Source of the DNA: Bacillota bacterium
GTDB lineage: Bacteria > Sysuimicrobiota > Sysuimicrobiia > Sysuimicrobiales > Segetimicrobiaceae
DNA: 45,369 nt
NCBI GenBank assembly: GCA_021324975.1
Contig: JAJPIA010000070.1
Location: 1-45,369, forward strand
Reading direction: 5' to 3'
Both the position numbers and the translations under genes were made by a program. The notes under the pieces are model-generated. The model did not search any database. It was not told the DNA's origin and was given only the letters and a program-made list of their open reading frames with translations. This document shows, piece by piece, positions 16,851 through 25,024 of the stretch. How positions within the stretch are numbered: position 1 is the first letter of the stretch; each line of letters starts with the position of its first letter.

Positions 16851-16976
16851 TTGACGGTGCTGCTCGGCGCGCTCACCGCGTTCGGCCCGATGTCCATCGA
16901 CATGTATCTCCCGGCGCTGCCGGCGCTCGCCGGGACGCGGCAACAGGGACGCTCAGCCTTCTCGCGCGTCTTTTGA
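16851..16976 (+). pseudogene. Bcr/CflA-type MFS drug exporter, N-terminal remnant
   Basis: The frame starting with TTG at 16851 reads LTVLLGALTAFGPMSIDMY followed by LPALPALAG, which is the first transmembrane segment and periplasmic turn of Bcr/CflA-family multidrug exporters (GPLSIDMYLPALP is the family signature). After about 28 residues the similarity ends, and the frame reaches TGA at 16974-16976. No continuation of the roughly 400-residue family protein is seen in any frame before the next gene at 17237. This is inferred to be a deletion remnant; family identity rests on the SIDMYLPALP motif. Confidence 0.65.
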
Positions 16977-16994
16977 TCGGCGGTCGGCCCGCAA

Positions 16995-17028
16995 CCGGCC
17001 CTGGCGGGTTGGGAGAGGGCCAGGCCGG
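16995..17028. other. GC-rich inverted repeat
   Basis: CCGGCCCTGGC and GCCAGGCCGG pair with one bulged base around a loop of about 13 bases; a T run (CTTTTT) follows 16 bases later at 17045-17050. It might be a decayed terminator of the exporter remnant. The rest of 17051-17236 holds nothing I can identify beyond the leader of the next gene. Confidence 0.3.
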
Positions 17029-17236
17029 CTGGCGCTTCGGGTCGTCTTTTTGAGGGCCACACGATGGTTTGATGATGCTTGATCGGCATCCCGCCGGCGT
17101 CGGGCAGAGTTTCGAGCAGACACCCCCCAGAAAACAACGCAAGACGGGGAAAGAGGTAAAAGAGGTATAGGAGCGGCTCCGATGCCCCAGCGGGCGCGGG
17201 ATTGCTGCTGGAGATCAACGTGGAGGCGACGAGACT

Positions 17237-18952
17237 ATGCTCGCGCCGGTCTTCGGAATCATCCCGCTGCTGATCTACGAGATTCTCGCCGGCATCCTGG
17301 CGGGGGCCGTGGGGCTCTCGCTCGTTTCGAGCTCGGGGTTGAAACCGGTGGCCAAAGAGGCCATCCCGAGCGTCGGCATCGTCCTCGCGGATCGTTCCTC
17401 CGGCCCGTCGTCCGGAACGGTGTTCGTCGTGGACAAGGCCACCGCCGTCACCTCGTACCATACGGTGGCCGGCGCGTCCCAGTTGCACGTGAAGTTTCAA
17501 AAATCCGCGTGGCTGCAGCCGACCGTGCTCGCGGTCGATCCGGGCAGCGATCTGGCCATCCTGGGGGTCGGCGACAGCACGGTGCCGCCGTTGCCGCCCG
17601 GCGATGTGTCGTCGGTGCGGCCGGGCGACCACGTGCTGACGTTCAGCTTCCCCTCGGCGGCGACGAAGCGCTCCCAGAATCCGGACAAGGAAGCGCAGGC
17701 GATGCTGGTTCAAGAGGCCACGGTGAAGGCAATCCACGACGGTGTGCTCTTGTTCCAACCACACAAGCCGCTCGAGACGGATGGCGGACCGGTTCTCAAT
17801 GGAAAAGGTCAGGTGATCGGCGTCGGGCGGGCGGGTCTCCCAGGCAGCACTCCCGGTATCGCGTCCGCCGTGCCCGTGGACGCGATCAAGCCGCTGCTGA
17901 CCGAGGCGCAGCGGCACGAGACGGCGCTCGCCGAGCCGCCGGGGCCGCCGCCAGGACCGCCGTCCCCGCAGCCTCAGCCATCCAGTACGCCTCCGCCGGC
18001 GCAAGCCCCGTCGCAGTCGCAAACACCGCCGCCGGCTCCGCAGTCTCAGCCGCAGGCGCCACCGCAGCCGCAAACACCCGCGCCGGCTCCGCAGCCTCAA
18101 CCGCAGGTGCCGGCGCCGGCGCAGCCGCAGGGGCCTCCGCAGACATCGCAGCCGTCAGCACCGCCACAGACGCCGCCCGCGCCCTTGCAGAGTCCTCCAC
18201 CGCGTCTGCAGGCGCCGTCCGGGCCGCCGCCTTCGTTCCAGGTGATCAACCCGGCATCGCCGCCGCCGGCTCAACCGCAATCTGCCCCGCAACAGCCGCC
18301 GCAGCCACAACCCGCTCCGCCGCAGCCATCGCAGTCGCAATCGGCGCCGCAACAGTCGGCGCAGTCGCAGGGGCCGCCACAGGGATCGCCGTCACCACAG
18401 AGCGCCGCGCCCCAGCAGAAGCCTCCAGCCCAAACGCGACCCCAGGCGCCCGCGCAGGCACCAAAGCCCGCAGCCCCACAACCGCAGCGGCCCGTGCCGG
18501 CCCCGGCGAGACCGGCCGCGGCCGGCGGGTTCCAGGTCGTCGCCGGCAACCGCATCGGCGCGGCGAAGCTCGGCATGCGGGCGGCCGATGTTCAGGCCGC
18601 GCTCGGCCCGCCGGCCGCAACGAACCGGCAGAGCGACGGCACCGTGGAGTTCCATTGGTACAAGCCGCCGAAGAACGACGGCATCGGCGCGCGGGTGACG
18701 AAGGCCGGGACGATCGACCGCATCTGGGCGGTCAACGACCCTCGATTTGTGACCGACAAGAATCTCCATGCCGGAAGCACGGAGGCGGAGGTGCGCGCGG
18801 CGCTCGGACCGCCGTCCAATGTGATCGTCGACAACGCAAACAAGAACAAGATCCTGTACTACAAGTCGCTCGGGCTGTGGTTCTTCATCCAGCTCGATAA
18901 CCGGCTGCTCTACTACAACCAGGTCTACGAGATCGGGGTGCTCGGACCGTAG
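17237..18952 (+). CDS. membrane-anchored trypsin-fold protein with inactive-looking triad, Pro/Gln linker and duplicated BamE-like C-terminal domain
   Basis: Predicted 571 residues. Residues 4-30 form an N-terminal membrane anchor. Residues 44-225 are an HtrA-like trypsin fold: His 75 (SYHTVAG) and Asp 105 (DPGSDLAIL) are present, but the usual GNSGGP reads ETDGGP, so the nucleophile is Asp 182. Residues 234-429 are a low-complexity Pro/Gln/Ala/Ser linker, probably spanning cell wall or periplasm. Residues 430-571 hold two related segments (LGMRAADVQAALGPP and GSTEAEVRAALGPP), resembling SmpA/BamE-type repeats. The start has GGAGG upstream; another open frame across the linker is a compositional shadow. 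A scaffold or peptide-binding role is inferred. Confidence 0.8.
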   Translation: MLAPVFGIIPLLIYEILAGILAGAVGLSLVSSSGLKPVAKEAIPSVGIVLADRSSGPSSGTVFVVDKATAVTSYHTVAGASQLHVKFQKSAWLQPTVLAVDPGSDLAILGVGDSTVPPLPPGDVSSVRPGDHVLTFSFPSAATKRSQNPDKEAQAMLVQEATVKAIHDGVLLFQPHKPLETDGGPVLNGKGQVIGVGRAGLPGSTPGIASAVPVDAIKPLLTEAQRHETALAEPPGPPPGPPSPQPQPSSTPPPAQAPSQSQTPPPAPQSQPQAPPQPQTPAPAPQPQPQVPAPAQPQGPPQTSQPSAPPQTPPAPLQSPPPRLQAPSGPPPSFQVINPASPPPAQPQSAPQQPPQPQPAPPQPSQSQSAPQQSAQSQGPPQGSPSPQSAAPQQKPPAQTRPQAPAQAPKPAAPQPQRPVPAPARPAAAGGFQVVAGNRIGAAKLGMRAADVQAALGPPAATNRQSDGTVEFHWYKPPKNDGIGARVTKAGTIDRIWAVNDPRFVTDKNLHAGSTEAEVRAALGPPSNVIVDNANKNKILYYKSLGLWFFIQLDNRLLYYNQVYEIGVLGP

Positions 18953-18976
18953 CGAGATCGGGTGCTCGGGCCGTGG
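18928..18976 (+). repeat. short imperfect tandem duplication of the gene end
   Basis: The last 25 bases of the preceding gene (18928-18952, CGAGATCGGGGTGCTCGG...) are repeated immediately after the stop at 18953-18976 with a one-base deletion and two substitutions. This is a recent-looking slippage duplication, outside the reading frame. Confidence 0.6.
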
Positions 18977-19207
18977 CGCCGCAGGCCGGTCTAAGCCCGC
19001 CCGCCGGGGTGAACGGCGCGGCGGCGGCGCAGAGACTGGGGCCATCGCCCCAATGATCGTGTGCGCTCGTCAAACGATCCGGATGACCGAGCGCCGGTTC
19101 GCGAGACACCCGATCGATCCGCAGTTTCGTTCTCCCGACAGTGTTGGCTTCTCGCGCGGCGGGAATATGCTGGATAGCGGCTCCAGCGAGGGCGGAGGCG
19201 GTCCGGT

Positions 19208-19429
19208 ATGATGGCACAGAAGTACAGGATTACCGTCGAGTTCGAGGCAGTGTCCCGGGCCGACCGTTGCGACATCACGACCATGGTGTCGGAAGTCATC
19301 AAGGACGCGGTGCGTACGTACGGTCCGGATCTCCTCGACGCGAAAGTGGTGAGCATCATGCTGGACGGTCATCACCCGCTCACCGACGCGCCGGCGTCGT
19401 CCGTCCACGGCATTCCCCAGCATCACTGA
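19208..19429 (+). CDS. small hypothetical protein, 73 aa
   Basis: A 73-residue frame beginning with two consecutive ATG codons (19208, 19211) behind a GGAGG-like site. The sequence KYRITVEFEAVSRADRCDI, then MVSEVIKDAVRTYG and LLDAKVVSIML, suggests a small beta-alpha-beta fold; the C-terminal third is Pro/His-rich (SSVHGIPQHH) and probably flexible. There is no signal peptide or membrane segment. I do not recognise a family. It stands between the trypsin-fold protein and the next protease gene with its own ribosome site, and codon third positions look coding. Confidence 0.6.
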   Translation: MMAQKYRITVEFEAVSRADRCDITTMVSEVIKDAVRTYGPDLLDAKVVSIMLDGHHPLTDAPASSVHGIPQHH

Positions 19430-19621
19430 GTCCGGACAAAGCCCAATTTCGCCGAACAACCGAAGCAGACGCCGGCCCGTCCCGGCTTCGGACCGGCATG
19501 TGCTCGGCCGCCGAGGAAGAGCCTGATCTGCATCAAAATGCTAAGCTGGAGACACCGTGGGCGCGTGCCGCGCGGCGGGCGCGGCCGTCGGGGCACGCGG
19601 GGCCGCGGTAGGGGTGGAGTG

Positions 19622-20725
19622 ATGCGCCGGCCATTGGTCGCGGCCTTGATCTGTCTCGCGGCGGGAACCCCCGCCGCGGCCCAACGCGTGGAGCCGGCGG
19701 ACCTGCTCAAGGCGATGACCGTCCAGATCCGGGTCGACAATGCGGCCCGCCACCAAGAGGCCCTCTGCCAGGGCTTCGTGGCCGGGGTAGGCGGCAACGC
19801 GGCGTTCGTCGTCACGGCGAAGCACTGTATCGACGATCTCGCAACCACGCCCATCGCGCAGGCGGAGTCGCTCGACCAGCTGGGCGTCACGATCGACGTG
19901 ACCTACGCGGGCGGCGGCAGCGGAGACGTGATCCAGCTCGCCGGAGCCGAAAATTCCGATGTCGTGGTCCTGCGGGTCGCGTACACCGAGCGACCCGTCG
20001 CGTTTGCCGACTGCGGCGAATGCCGAGTGTACCGTAGCTTCGGAAGCAACCAGCAGATTCCCGTGCTCTCGATGCTGTCGGCCGGGGGCGGGCCGCCCGT
20101 CGTGTCGTCCGGGCTCCTCTTGTCTGACCGGGCCGGGCAGTACACGGTGGTGCTACCGAGTTCCCCGGGAACGAGCGGCTCCGCCGTGATCGACCTGCAG
20201 GGCAACCTCGTCGGCATGGTTGTGAGCGTCGCGGCGGTGCGCGGGGCGGTCGCGGGCTCGGTGTCCGGCGTGGTGCCCGGCGGCGACATCGAAGACCTGC
20301 TCGCGTATGCTGTATCCCAGCTCGGCGGCGGATCTGGGGCGGTTCCAAATGCGCCGCCGGCCGCGCCGCCGACGCCGCCCGCGCTCGCGCCAACGGCGGC
20401 CCGCACGTGGTCCGGAGAATGGGCGAGCCGGCAGGCGGACACCCGCGGATCGTTCACGGCGTCGCTCTCGCAGCGCGGCCCCACGGTGATCGGGAGCGCA
20501 ACGTTGAGCGGCACCGCGTGCTATCCCAACCTGCAGATCCTCGGCTCGGTCGGCGCCGGCGGCGGGACGACGACGTACTCGCTGACCGGATACAGCGACG
20601 GCGTCGCCCGCATCAGCCTGGCGCTCACGGTGGCGGGCAACCGTCTCACGGGCACATACACGGCGCTCCAGTCCGGCACGTCGTGCGACGGCGACAGCGG
20701 CGTGGTGTCCGGAGCGACGGAATAG
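19622..20725 (+). CDS. secreted trypsin-like serine protease with C-terminal beta domain
   Basis: Predicted 367-residue exported protein. MRRPLVAALICLAAGTPAAA is a signal peptide. The protease fold has all three catalytic residues: His 68 (VVTAKHC), Asp 113 (NSDVVVL) and Ser 185 (SPGTSGSAV). A Pro/Ala linker at about 240-260 leads to a C-terminal domain of about 95 residues rich in Ser, Thr and Gly (SGEWASRQADTRGSFTASL), with two Cys, looking like an all-beta binding module. The frame stays open 84 bases upstream, but that part is Arg/Gly-rich; ATG 19622 is preceded by GGTGGAG and begins the signal peptide. The cleavage target is unknown. Confidence 0.85.
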   Translation: MRRPLVAALICLAAGTPAAAQRVEPADLLKAMTVQIRVDNAARHQEALCQGFVAGVGGNAAFVVTAKHCIDDLATTPIAQAESLDQLGVTIDVTYAGGGSGDVIQLAGAENSDVVVLRVAYTERPVAFADCGECRVYRSFGSNQQIPVLSMLSAGGGPPVVSSGLLLSDRAGQYTVVLPSSPGTSGSAVIDLQGNLVGMVVSVAAVRGAVAGSVSGVVPGGDIEDLLAYAVSQLGGGSGAVPNAPPAAPPTPPALAPTAARTWSGEWASRQADTRGSFTASLSQRGPTVIGSATLSGTACYPNLQILGSVGAGGGTTTYSLTGYSDGVARISLALTVAGNRLTGTYTALQSGTSCDGDSGVVSGATE

Positions 20726-20869
20726 CGCGCCTGCCCGAGACGCGCGATCCGGCCCCGATCGACGACCGGCCCAAGCCGCGACAGGGAAATACTCCATGGA
20801 GGAGTCGCACGCCGTTTCTGAGACATACCGATGCCGCCGACCCCCGATGACGTGCAGGGAGGGTCGCCC

Positions 20870-22432
20870 GTGAGCGCTCGAAGCCGGCGCCACGTGATCC
20901 GCTGCCTCGTGGCGTTCCCGCTCGCGGCGGTCCTGGCGCTCTCCGCGCCGCGCCCCTGGGTCGGGCAGATGGCCTCGGCGGCGAACGCTCCGCAGCCCGC
21001 GGACGCGCCTGCCGCGCCGCATCTGGCCGTCACCACCCACTCCATCACGGTCGGCGGCACCGTCGTACAGTACACCGCGACCGCTGCTCTGGAGCCGTTG
21101 ACGGACCGCGCCGGCAAAGCGGAAGCCGACATGTTCTTCGTCGCCTACGTCAGGCAGGGTGTAGCGGACCTCTCGAAGCGCCCGATCACGTTCGCGTTCA
21201 ACGGCGGACCGGGCGCCGCGTCCGTGCTGCTGCACCTCGGCGCGCTCGGGCCGAAGCGGGTTCCGTTGCTGGACCACGGCGCGCCGCCCCCGCCTTCGGC
21301 CCACTGGAGCGACAACCCATACACCTGGCTGCCGTTTACGGACTTGGTGTTCGTCGACGCGGTGGGGACCGGGTATAGCCGGGCGGCGGCGGGTGTGCCG
21401 GACACCACGTTCTTCCAGCCGGACGGCGATGCCCGGTCGTTCGCGCAATTCGTTCAACGGTATCTTGCGGCCACGCACCGGCAAGCGTCGCCCATCTTCC
21501 TCGCGGGCGAGAGTTACGGCGGGACACGCGCGATCATCCTCGCGCGGCTCCTGCGCGATGAATTCGGCATCAACGTCAGCGGGCTGATCCTGATCTCTCC
21601 CGTCGTGGACTTCGAAACGCTGAACACCCAGTACCGCCACCCGGGCCGGAGCATGGATCTGGCGTACGCCCTCGACGTCCCGACGTATGCCGCGACGGCC
21701 TGGTACCACAAGAAGCTCGGGCCGGAGTTTCCGGACCTCGCCACGGCGGTGCGCGCGGCGGAGCGATGGGCGGTCGCCGAGTATCTGCCCGCCCTGGTCC
21801 GGGGCGACGCGCTCCCGGCGCCGGCTCAGGAGCGGATTGCCCAGGCGCTGTCGCAGTACACCGGCATTGGCGAGGCGATAATCCGCGCGCAGCATCTTCG
21901 TCTGCTCCCGAACGCGTTCCGGCGGGAATTGCTGTCCGATCAGCACCTCCAAATCAGCGCGTTGGACGGACGGGTTGCCGTCGATCCCCATGCCGCACCT
22001 GCCGCCAGCACGACCGGGCTGATGGCGCCGCTCGCGGCCATCTTCGAGCGGTACGCGAGCGTGGAATTGGGTTACGCGCGCGCAGATCGGTACGAGGCCC
22101 TGTCCGATCGGGTCGAGCGTGATTGGACGTGGGGCGCCCGCGGGCCGTCTGATGTCCTGGACGTCACCGGAGACCTGCGCGACGCGATGCAGAGGAACCC
22201 GGCGATGAAGGTGCTCGTCGCGCGCGGCTACTTCGATCTCACGGTCCCGTACTACGGCACGGAATACGCCCTGAATCGGCTCGAGGTCGGGCCGGCGCTG
22301 GAGGGCAACGTGATCCGCCGGTACTACGAGGGCGGGCACATGCTGTACACTTCGCAGGCGTCGCTGGAGAAGTTTACGGACGACGCGGCGGCCCTGATCG
22401 CGAGCGCGAGCGCTCCGGTGCACCACCCGTAG
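20870..22432 (+). CDS. exported serine carboxypeptidase-like (peptidase S10 family)
   Basis: Predicted 520-residue alpha/beta-hydrolase of the S10 family, which removes C-terminal residues from peptides. The oxyanion motif FNGGPGAAS, the nucleophile Ser 215 in LAGESYGG, Asp 456 in ARGYFDLTVPY and His 490 in YEGGHMLY complete the triad. GTG at 20870 is chosen because GGGAGGG lies 6 bases upstream and it begins a signal peptide (RHVIRCLVAFPLAAVLALS); ATG 20831 lacks a ribosome site. It is followed by a hairpin shared with a convergent gene. Together with the protease upstream it suggests extracellular peptide degradation. Confidence 0.9.
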   Translation: MSARSRRHVIRCLVAFPLAAVLALSAPRPWVGQMASAANAPQPADAPAAPHLAVTTHSITVGGTVVQYTATAALEPLTDRAGKAEADMFFVAYVRQGVADLSKRPITFAFNGGPGAASVLLHLGALGPKRVPLLDHGAPPPPSAHWSDNPYTWLPFTDLVFVDAVGTGYSRAAAGVPDTTFFQPDGDARSFAQFVQRYLAATHRQASPIFLAGESYGGTRAIILARLLRDEFGINVSGLILISPVVDFETLNTQYRHPGRSMDLAYALDVPTYAATAWYHKKLGPEFPDLATAVRAAERWAVAEYLPALVRGDALPAPAQERIAQALSQYTGIGEAIIRAQHLRLLPNAFRRELLSDQHLQISALDGRVAVDPHAAPAASTTGLMAPLAAIFERYASVELGYARADRYEALSDRVERDWTWGARGPSDVLDVTGDLRDAMQRNPAMKVLVARGYFDLTVPYYGTEYALNRLEVGPALEGNVIRRYYEGGHMLYTSQASLEKFTDDAAALIASASAPVHHP

Positions 22433-22457
22433 GACGCTTGGGCTCGTGTCCAATAAC

Positions 22458-22484
22458 TGGAGGCGGGCTCTTCACCCGCCTCCA
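22458..22484. terminator. hairpin between convergent genes
   Basis: TGGAGGCGGG and CCCGCCTCCA form a perfect 10-bp stem around a 7-base loop, centred between the stop of the S10 peptidase gene and the stop of the convergent gene at 22512. No long T run follows on either side, so it is a probable rather than certain bidirectional terminator. Confidence 0.65.
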
Positions 22485-22511
22485 CTGCGACCAGCCGCGA
22501 GCCGGACGGCG

Positions 22512-23024
22512 TTAGAACTTGAAGGTCGGCGGGAGGGACGGCAGCCCTGGGGTCGGTCCGCCCGGTCCGTTTTGCCCCGGGAACCCGGGAATCTGCGGCC
22601 CCTGATACGGCTGCATGTAAAAGAACTCGGGATTGCCGCCGTTCGGCGGCATCGGCCCAGGACTCAATTGATAGAGACGTCCCTGGTAGAAGAACAGCAC
22701 CTTGCCGTTGCAATCCTGACCGCCCCCGCCCGGTGACGGCTGCTGCGCTCCAGGATTGTTGCCGCCGAGGCCCGGCGACGGCTGCCCAGGGCCGATGCTG
22801 TTGCCGTTGTTCGGAACGAGGATGGGCACGAAGTCTTTGGGGAGCGTGCCCGGCCGCGTCTGGTCCTGAACCGGCCGGACCGCGAGGATCAAGGGACGCG
22901 CGCCCCGGTCGGCCGTCGCGCCGGTTGCGCGGACGGCCTGGACGGCGCCGATGGCAACCGCGGCCGATACGGCAATCCCCGTGGCGAAGCCGAGGCTCAG
23001 AAGCTTGAGTGAGCGACCATCCAT
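22512..23024 (-). CDS. hypothetical exported Gly/Pro-rich protein
   Basis: Predicted 170 residues. The ATG at 23024 has AAGGAGG 9 bases upstream; an in-frame TTG further out would touch the ribosome site and is rejected. Residues 8-32 (LLSLGFATGIAVSAAVAIGA) are a signal peptide or membrane anchor. The mature part is rich in Pro, Gly, Gln and Asn (PNNGNSIGPGQPSPGLGG), followed by a short ordered-looking segment NGKVLFFYQGRLYQL and a PGFPGQNGPGG tail. No family is recognised. It lies in a block of exported proteins; it may be a cell-wall or spore-coat-like low-complexity protein. Confidence 0.7.
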   Translation of the reverse strand: MDGRSLKLLSLGFATGIAVSAAVAIGAVQAVRATGATADRGARPLILAVRPVQDQTRPGTLPKDFVPILVPNNGNSIGPGQPSPGLGGNNPGAQQPSPGGGGQDCNGKVLFFYQGRLYQLSPGPMPPNGGNPEFFYMQPYQGPQIPGFPGQNGPGGPTPGLPSLPPTFKF

Positions 23025-23173
23025 CGTGCCCAACCTCCTTGGCCAACAGCGGTGAACGATCGGCTTCGTCCCCCCATCCTCTTGACGATACCCTCCGGCG
23101 CCACGTCGCCCCTTAATATGTTACCATGCTCGCCGCCCGGTAACCGGAATCATGGGGCGATGAACGCGCGCCG

Positions 23174-23776
23174 TCAATGAACCTGGTACGAGACCAGCTC
23201 CTGCCTGAACCCCCGCACCGCCGGCACCCAATACGACGTGTTGCCGACGAGCAGCTTGACCACGTATTGGACCTGCGGTGCGTACCACATCGTGAAGTCT
23301 CCGCACCCGCCGTCCGTCATGTTGCAGTGGCGCCCGTCGATGCGCACCGCTTGAAACGTCCCGGCCGGCACCGTCACCGACTCCACGGCTGCCGCGTGTG
23401 CGGTGCCCTGCCACGTGACCCTGCGGTTGTTGAGCGTTCCGGTGACGACATACGTCCACGTTCGCCCCGGCGTCAATGGCCATTGAAAGCGGAACCAATC
23501 CGCGTTCTGGAGCGACAGGTCCGGGCCCACGTGAATGGTTGTGTCCCGCCCGCGCGAGTGCACCTGCACCGCGTAGGCGCCGCCCTGAACGCCGACGACC
23601 CGGAACGAGACATCGGGGCCGTCCGAGTTGTGCCATGTCCATTCATCCCCGACCGCCCACTTGGGCGGATCGACGAGCCCGCTCTGCCGGGCAAAATAGA
23701 TCCGCGCATACGCGACCAGCCCGAGCAGAATGAGCACCCCGAGCACGATGAACAGCGAACCGCGTGTCTGCCGCAC
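23174..23776 (-). CDS. hypothetical membrane-anchored extracellular protein
   Basis: Predicted 200 residues. The N-terminus has one transmembrane segment (LFIVLGVLILLGLVAYARIYF, about 8-28), leaving an external domain of about 170 residues. This domain is beta-rich (WAVGDEWTWHNSDGP, TWTYVVTGTLNN, VTVPAGTFQAVRID) with two Cys near CNMTDGGCGDF and a YVVKLL strand near the end. The pattern GDxWTW...VPAGTF is seen in uncharacterised exported proteins of several bacteria. GTG start with GGGAGGTG upstream at slightly long spacing. Function unknown; the context is a block of exported proteins. Confidence 0.75.
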   Translation of the reverse strand: MRQTRGSLFIVLGVLILLGLVAYARIYFARQSGLVDPPKWAVGDEWTWHNSDGPDVSFRVVGVQGGAYAVQVHSRGRDTTIHVGPDLSLQNADWFRFQWPLTPGRTWTYVVTGTLNNRRVTWQGTAHAAAVESVTVPAGTFQAVRIDGRHCNMTDGGCGDFTMWYAPQVQYVVKLLVGNTSYWVPAVRGFRQELVSYQVH

Positions 23777-23965
23777 GATTCGATGTCACCTCCCTTTCTG
23801 CCGTTGCTACGATCCCCCGTTTCCCGACAAAGCTAACCGCCGCGCGCCGCGACGCCGTGAGGCCGCGCGCAGCTCAGGGAAAGCACCTAGTGGGCAGCCG
23901 CGGCGCACGCGCCGCCTGAGGCACTCCGCGGCCGGTAGCTTCGATCCGACGAACAGGAGGACGTC

Positions 23966-24457
23966 ATGGAATCCGAACAGATCCGACGATTGGAGGCTCG
24001 GTTGTCAGCCGTGGAACGGCGATTCAAGCTCGTCCTCATCGGCGGCGCGCTGAGCACCGCGCTGGCGCTCGTCATCGGGACGGCCGTCGTCCGGGGTGAA
24101 TCGCAACCGGCGGCACTCGTGGCACGATCCTTGGACCTTGTCGACAACGCCGGCCAGCCGCGCCTGTCGCTTGCCGTCACGACGGCCGGGACGCCGCAGA
24201 TCGACTTCCATGACGCGCAGCGACGCCTCCGGATGACGCTCGGGGTGGCCGCCGCGGGAACGCCGTACGTGGAGCTGCTGGATCCCGCGGACACGGTACG
24301 GCTGGCCATGAGCGAGAAGAACGCAGACGGCGACCCGATCGTCGCCTTTGGCGATGCGCAAAAGCACGCGCGGCTGACGCTGGAGATGGATTCGGACGGG
24401 AGCGCCCACGTCCGAGCTTTCAACGCCGCCGGTGTCAGGATCCTGTCGGCCCCGTGA
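23966..24457 (+). CDS. membrane-anchored protein with five ~23-residue beta repeats
   Basis: Predicted 163 residues. Residues 1-20 form a charged helix suited to a coiled coil (ESEQIRRLEARLSAVERR), 21-42 a transmembrane segment, and the rest an external domain of five repeats. Each repeat has an acidic/Gly turn followed by a strand ending in RL-hydrophobic: LVDNAGQPRLSL, FHDAQRRLRMTL, LLDPADTVRLAM, FGDAQKHARLTL and FNAAGVRIL, with turn residues at 60, 83, 106, 130 and 153. The spacing suggests a beta-helix or blade-like fold. AGGAGG precedes the ATG by 5 bases. I do not know the function; the next gene is convergent, 27 bases away. Confidence 0.75.
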   Translation: MESEQIRRLEARLSAVERRFKLVLIGGALSTALALVIGTAVVRGESQPAALVARSLDLVDNAGQPRLSLAVTTAGTPQIDFHDAQRRLRMTLGVAAAGTPYVELLDPADTVRLAMSEKNADGDPIVAFGDAQKHARLTLEMDSDGSAHVRAFNAAGVRILSAP

Positions 24458-24469
24458 GACCTGTGGCGA

Positions 24470-24484
24470 CGCCGGCTCCCGGCG
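24470..24484. terminator. short hairpin between convergent genes
   Basis: CGCCGG and CCGGCG flank a 3-base loop in the 27-base gap between two convergent stops. It is small and has no T run, so it is a weak terminator candidate. Confidence 0.3.
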
Positions 24485-25024
24485 CTACTCCGCGAAATCC
24501 TCGGTGATCATGTATCCTGCGGCGCCCGCGGTGGCGATACCGATGCCGATGCGTCGAAACACGGGATCCAAGATGTTGCGTAGGTGCCCCGGACTGCGCA
24601 TGAGTGTCTGGTGCGCTTGTGCCACGGTCGGCGCCAGCGCAACGTTTTCTCCGACGGCGTGCCATCCCCTCACGGCGGCCGACAAACGGGCGACGAACGA
24701 CTGCCCTTCCGCCGAGTCGTGACCGATATACCCGTCCAACGCCATTTCCTGGGAGTGGCGCCGCGCTACCGTGCGCAGCGCCTTGCTCATGACGAGCGGC
24801 GCCAGGTGATGCGCCTCCCGCGCACGATTCACGAGCCGGAGCAGCGTCGTTTCCCCTGTGGGGACCACGACGCTCGCCGGCGCGCGGTAGCCGAGCCGAA
24901 CCACGACCGACCCAGCGGCGCCGATGCTCTGCGACAATGCCGGCGAAACGGCGACGGCGAGCGCGACGACGCTCGAGCACGCCAGCGTCGCGAGCAGGCG
25001 CCGGTTCAGCCTCGGGTATCGCAT
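24485..25024 (-). CDS. secreted CAP-domain (SCP/PR-1-like) protein
   Basis: Predicted 179 residues. MRYPRLNRRLLATLACSSVVAL is the start of a signal peptide ending near residue 32. The CAP domain follows (about 58-179): LLRLVNRAREAHHLAPL, the site residues His 102 (GYIGHDS), Glu 127 (VGENVA) and His 147 (SPGHLRNIL), and the closing GYMITEDFAE. Bacterial CAP proteins (YkwD-like) are extracellular; some bind lipids or act on cell walls, but most are uncharacterised. The frame stays open to 25159, but ATG 25024 has GGAGG 9 bases upstream and begins the signal peptide. The other open frames across 25025-25260 look like shadows. Confidence 0.9.
   Translation of the reverse strand: MRYPRLNRRLLATLACSSVVALAVAVSPALSQSIGAAGSVVVRLGYRAPASVVVPTGETTLLRLVNRAREAHHLAPLVMSKALRTVARRHSQEMALDGYIGHDSAEGQSFVARLSAAVRGWHAVGENVALAPTVAQAHQTLMRSPGHLRNILDPVFRRIGIGIATAGAAGYMITEDFAE

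Noticed and set aside
17182-18900. A second long plus-strand frame over the trypsin-fold gene
   Set aside because: It gives Ala/Gly/Arg-rich sequence without motifs, while the other frame shows His, Asp and GGP motifs, a membrane anchor and a ribosome site. It is a shadow of the repetitive linker.
20788-20803. CTCCATGGAG palindrome upstream of the S10 peptidase gene as an operator
   Set aside because: The 10-bp palindrome is short and easily expected by chance; there is no second copy or promoter boxes near it.
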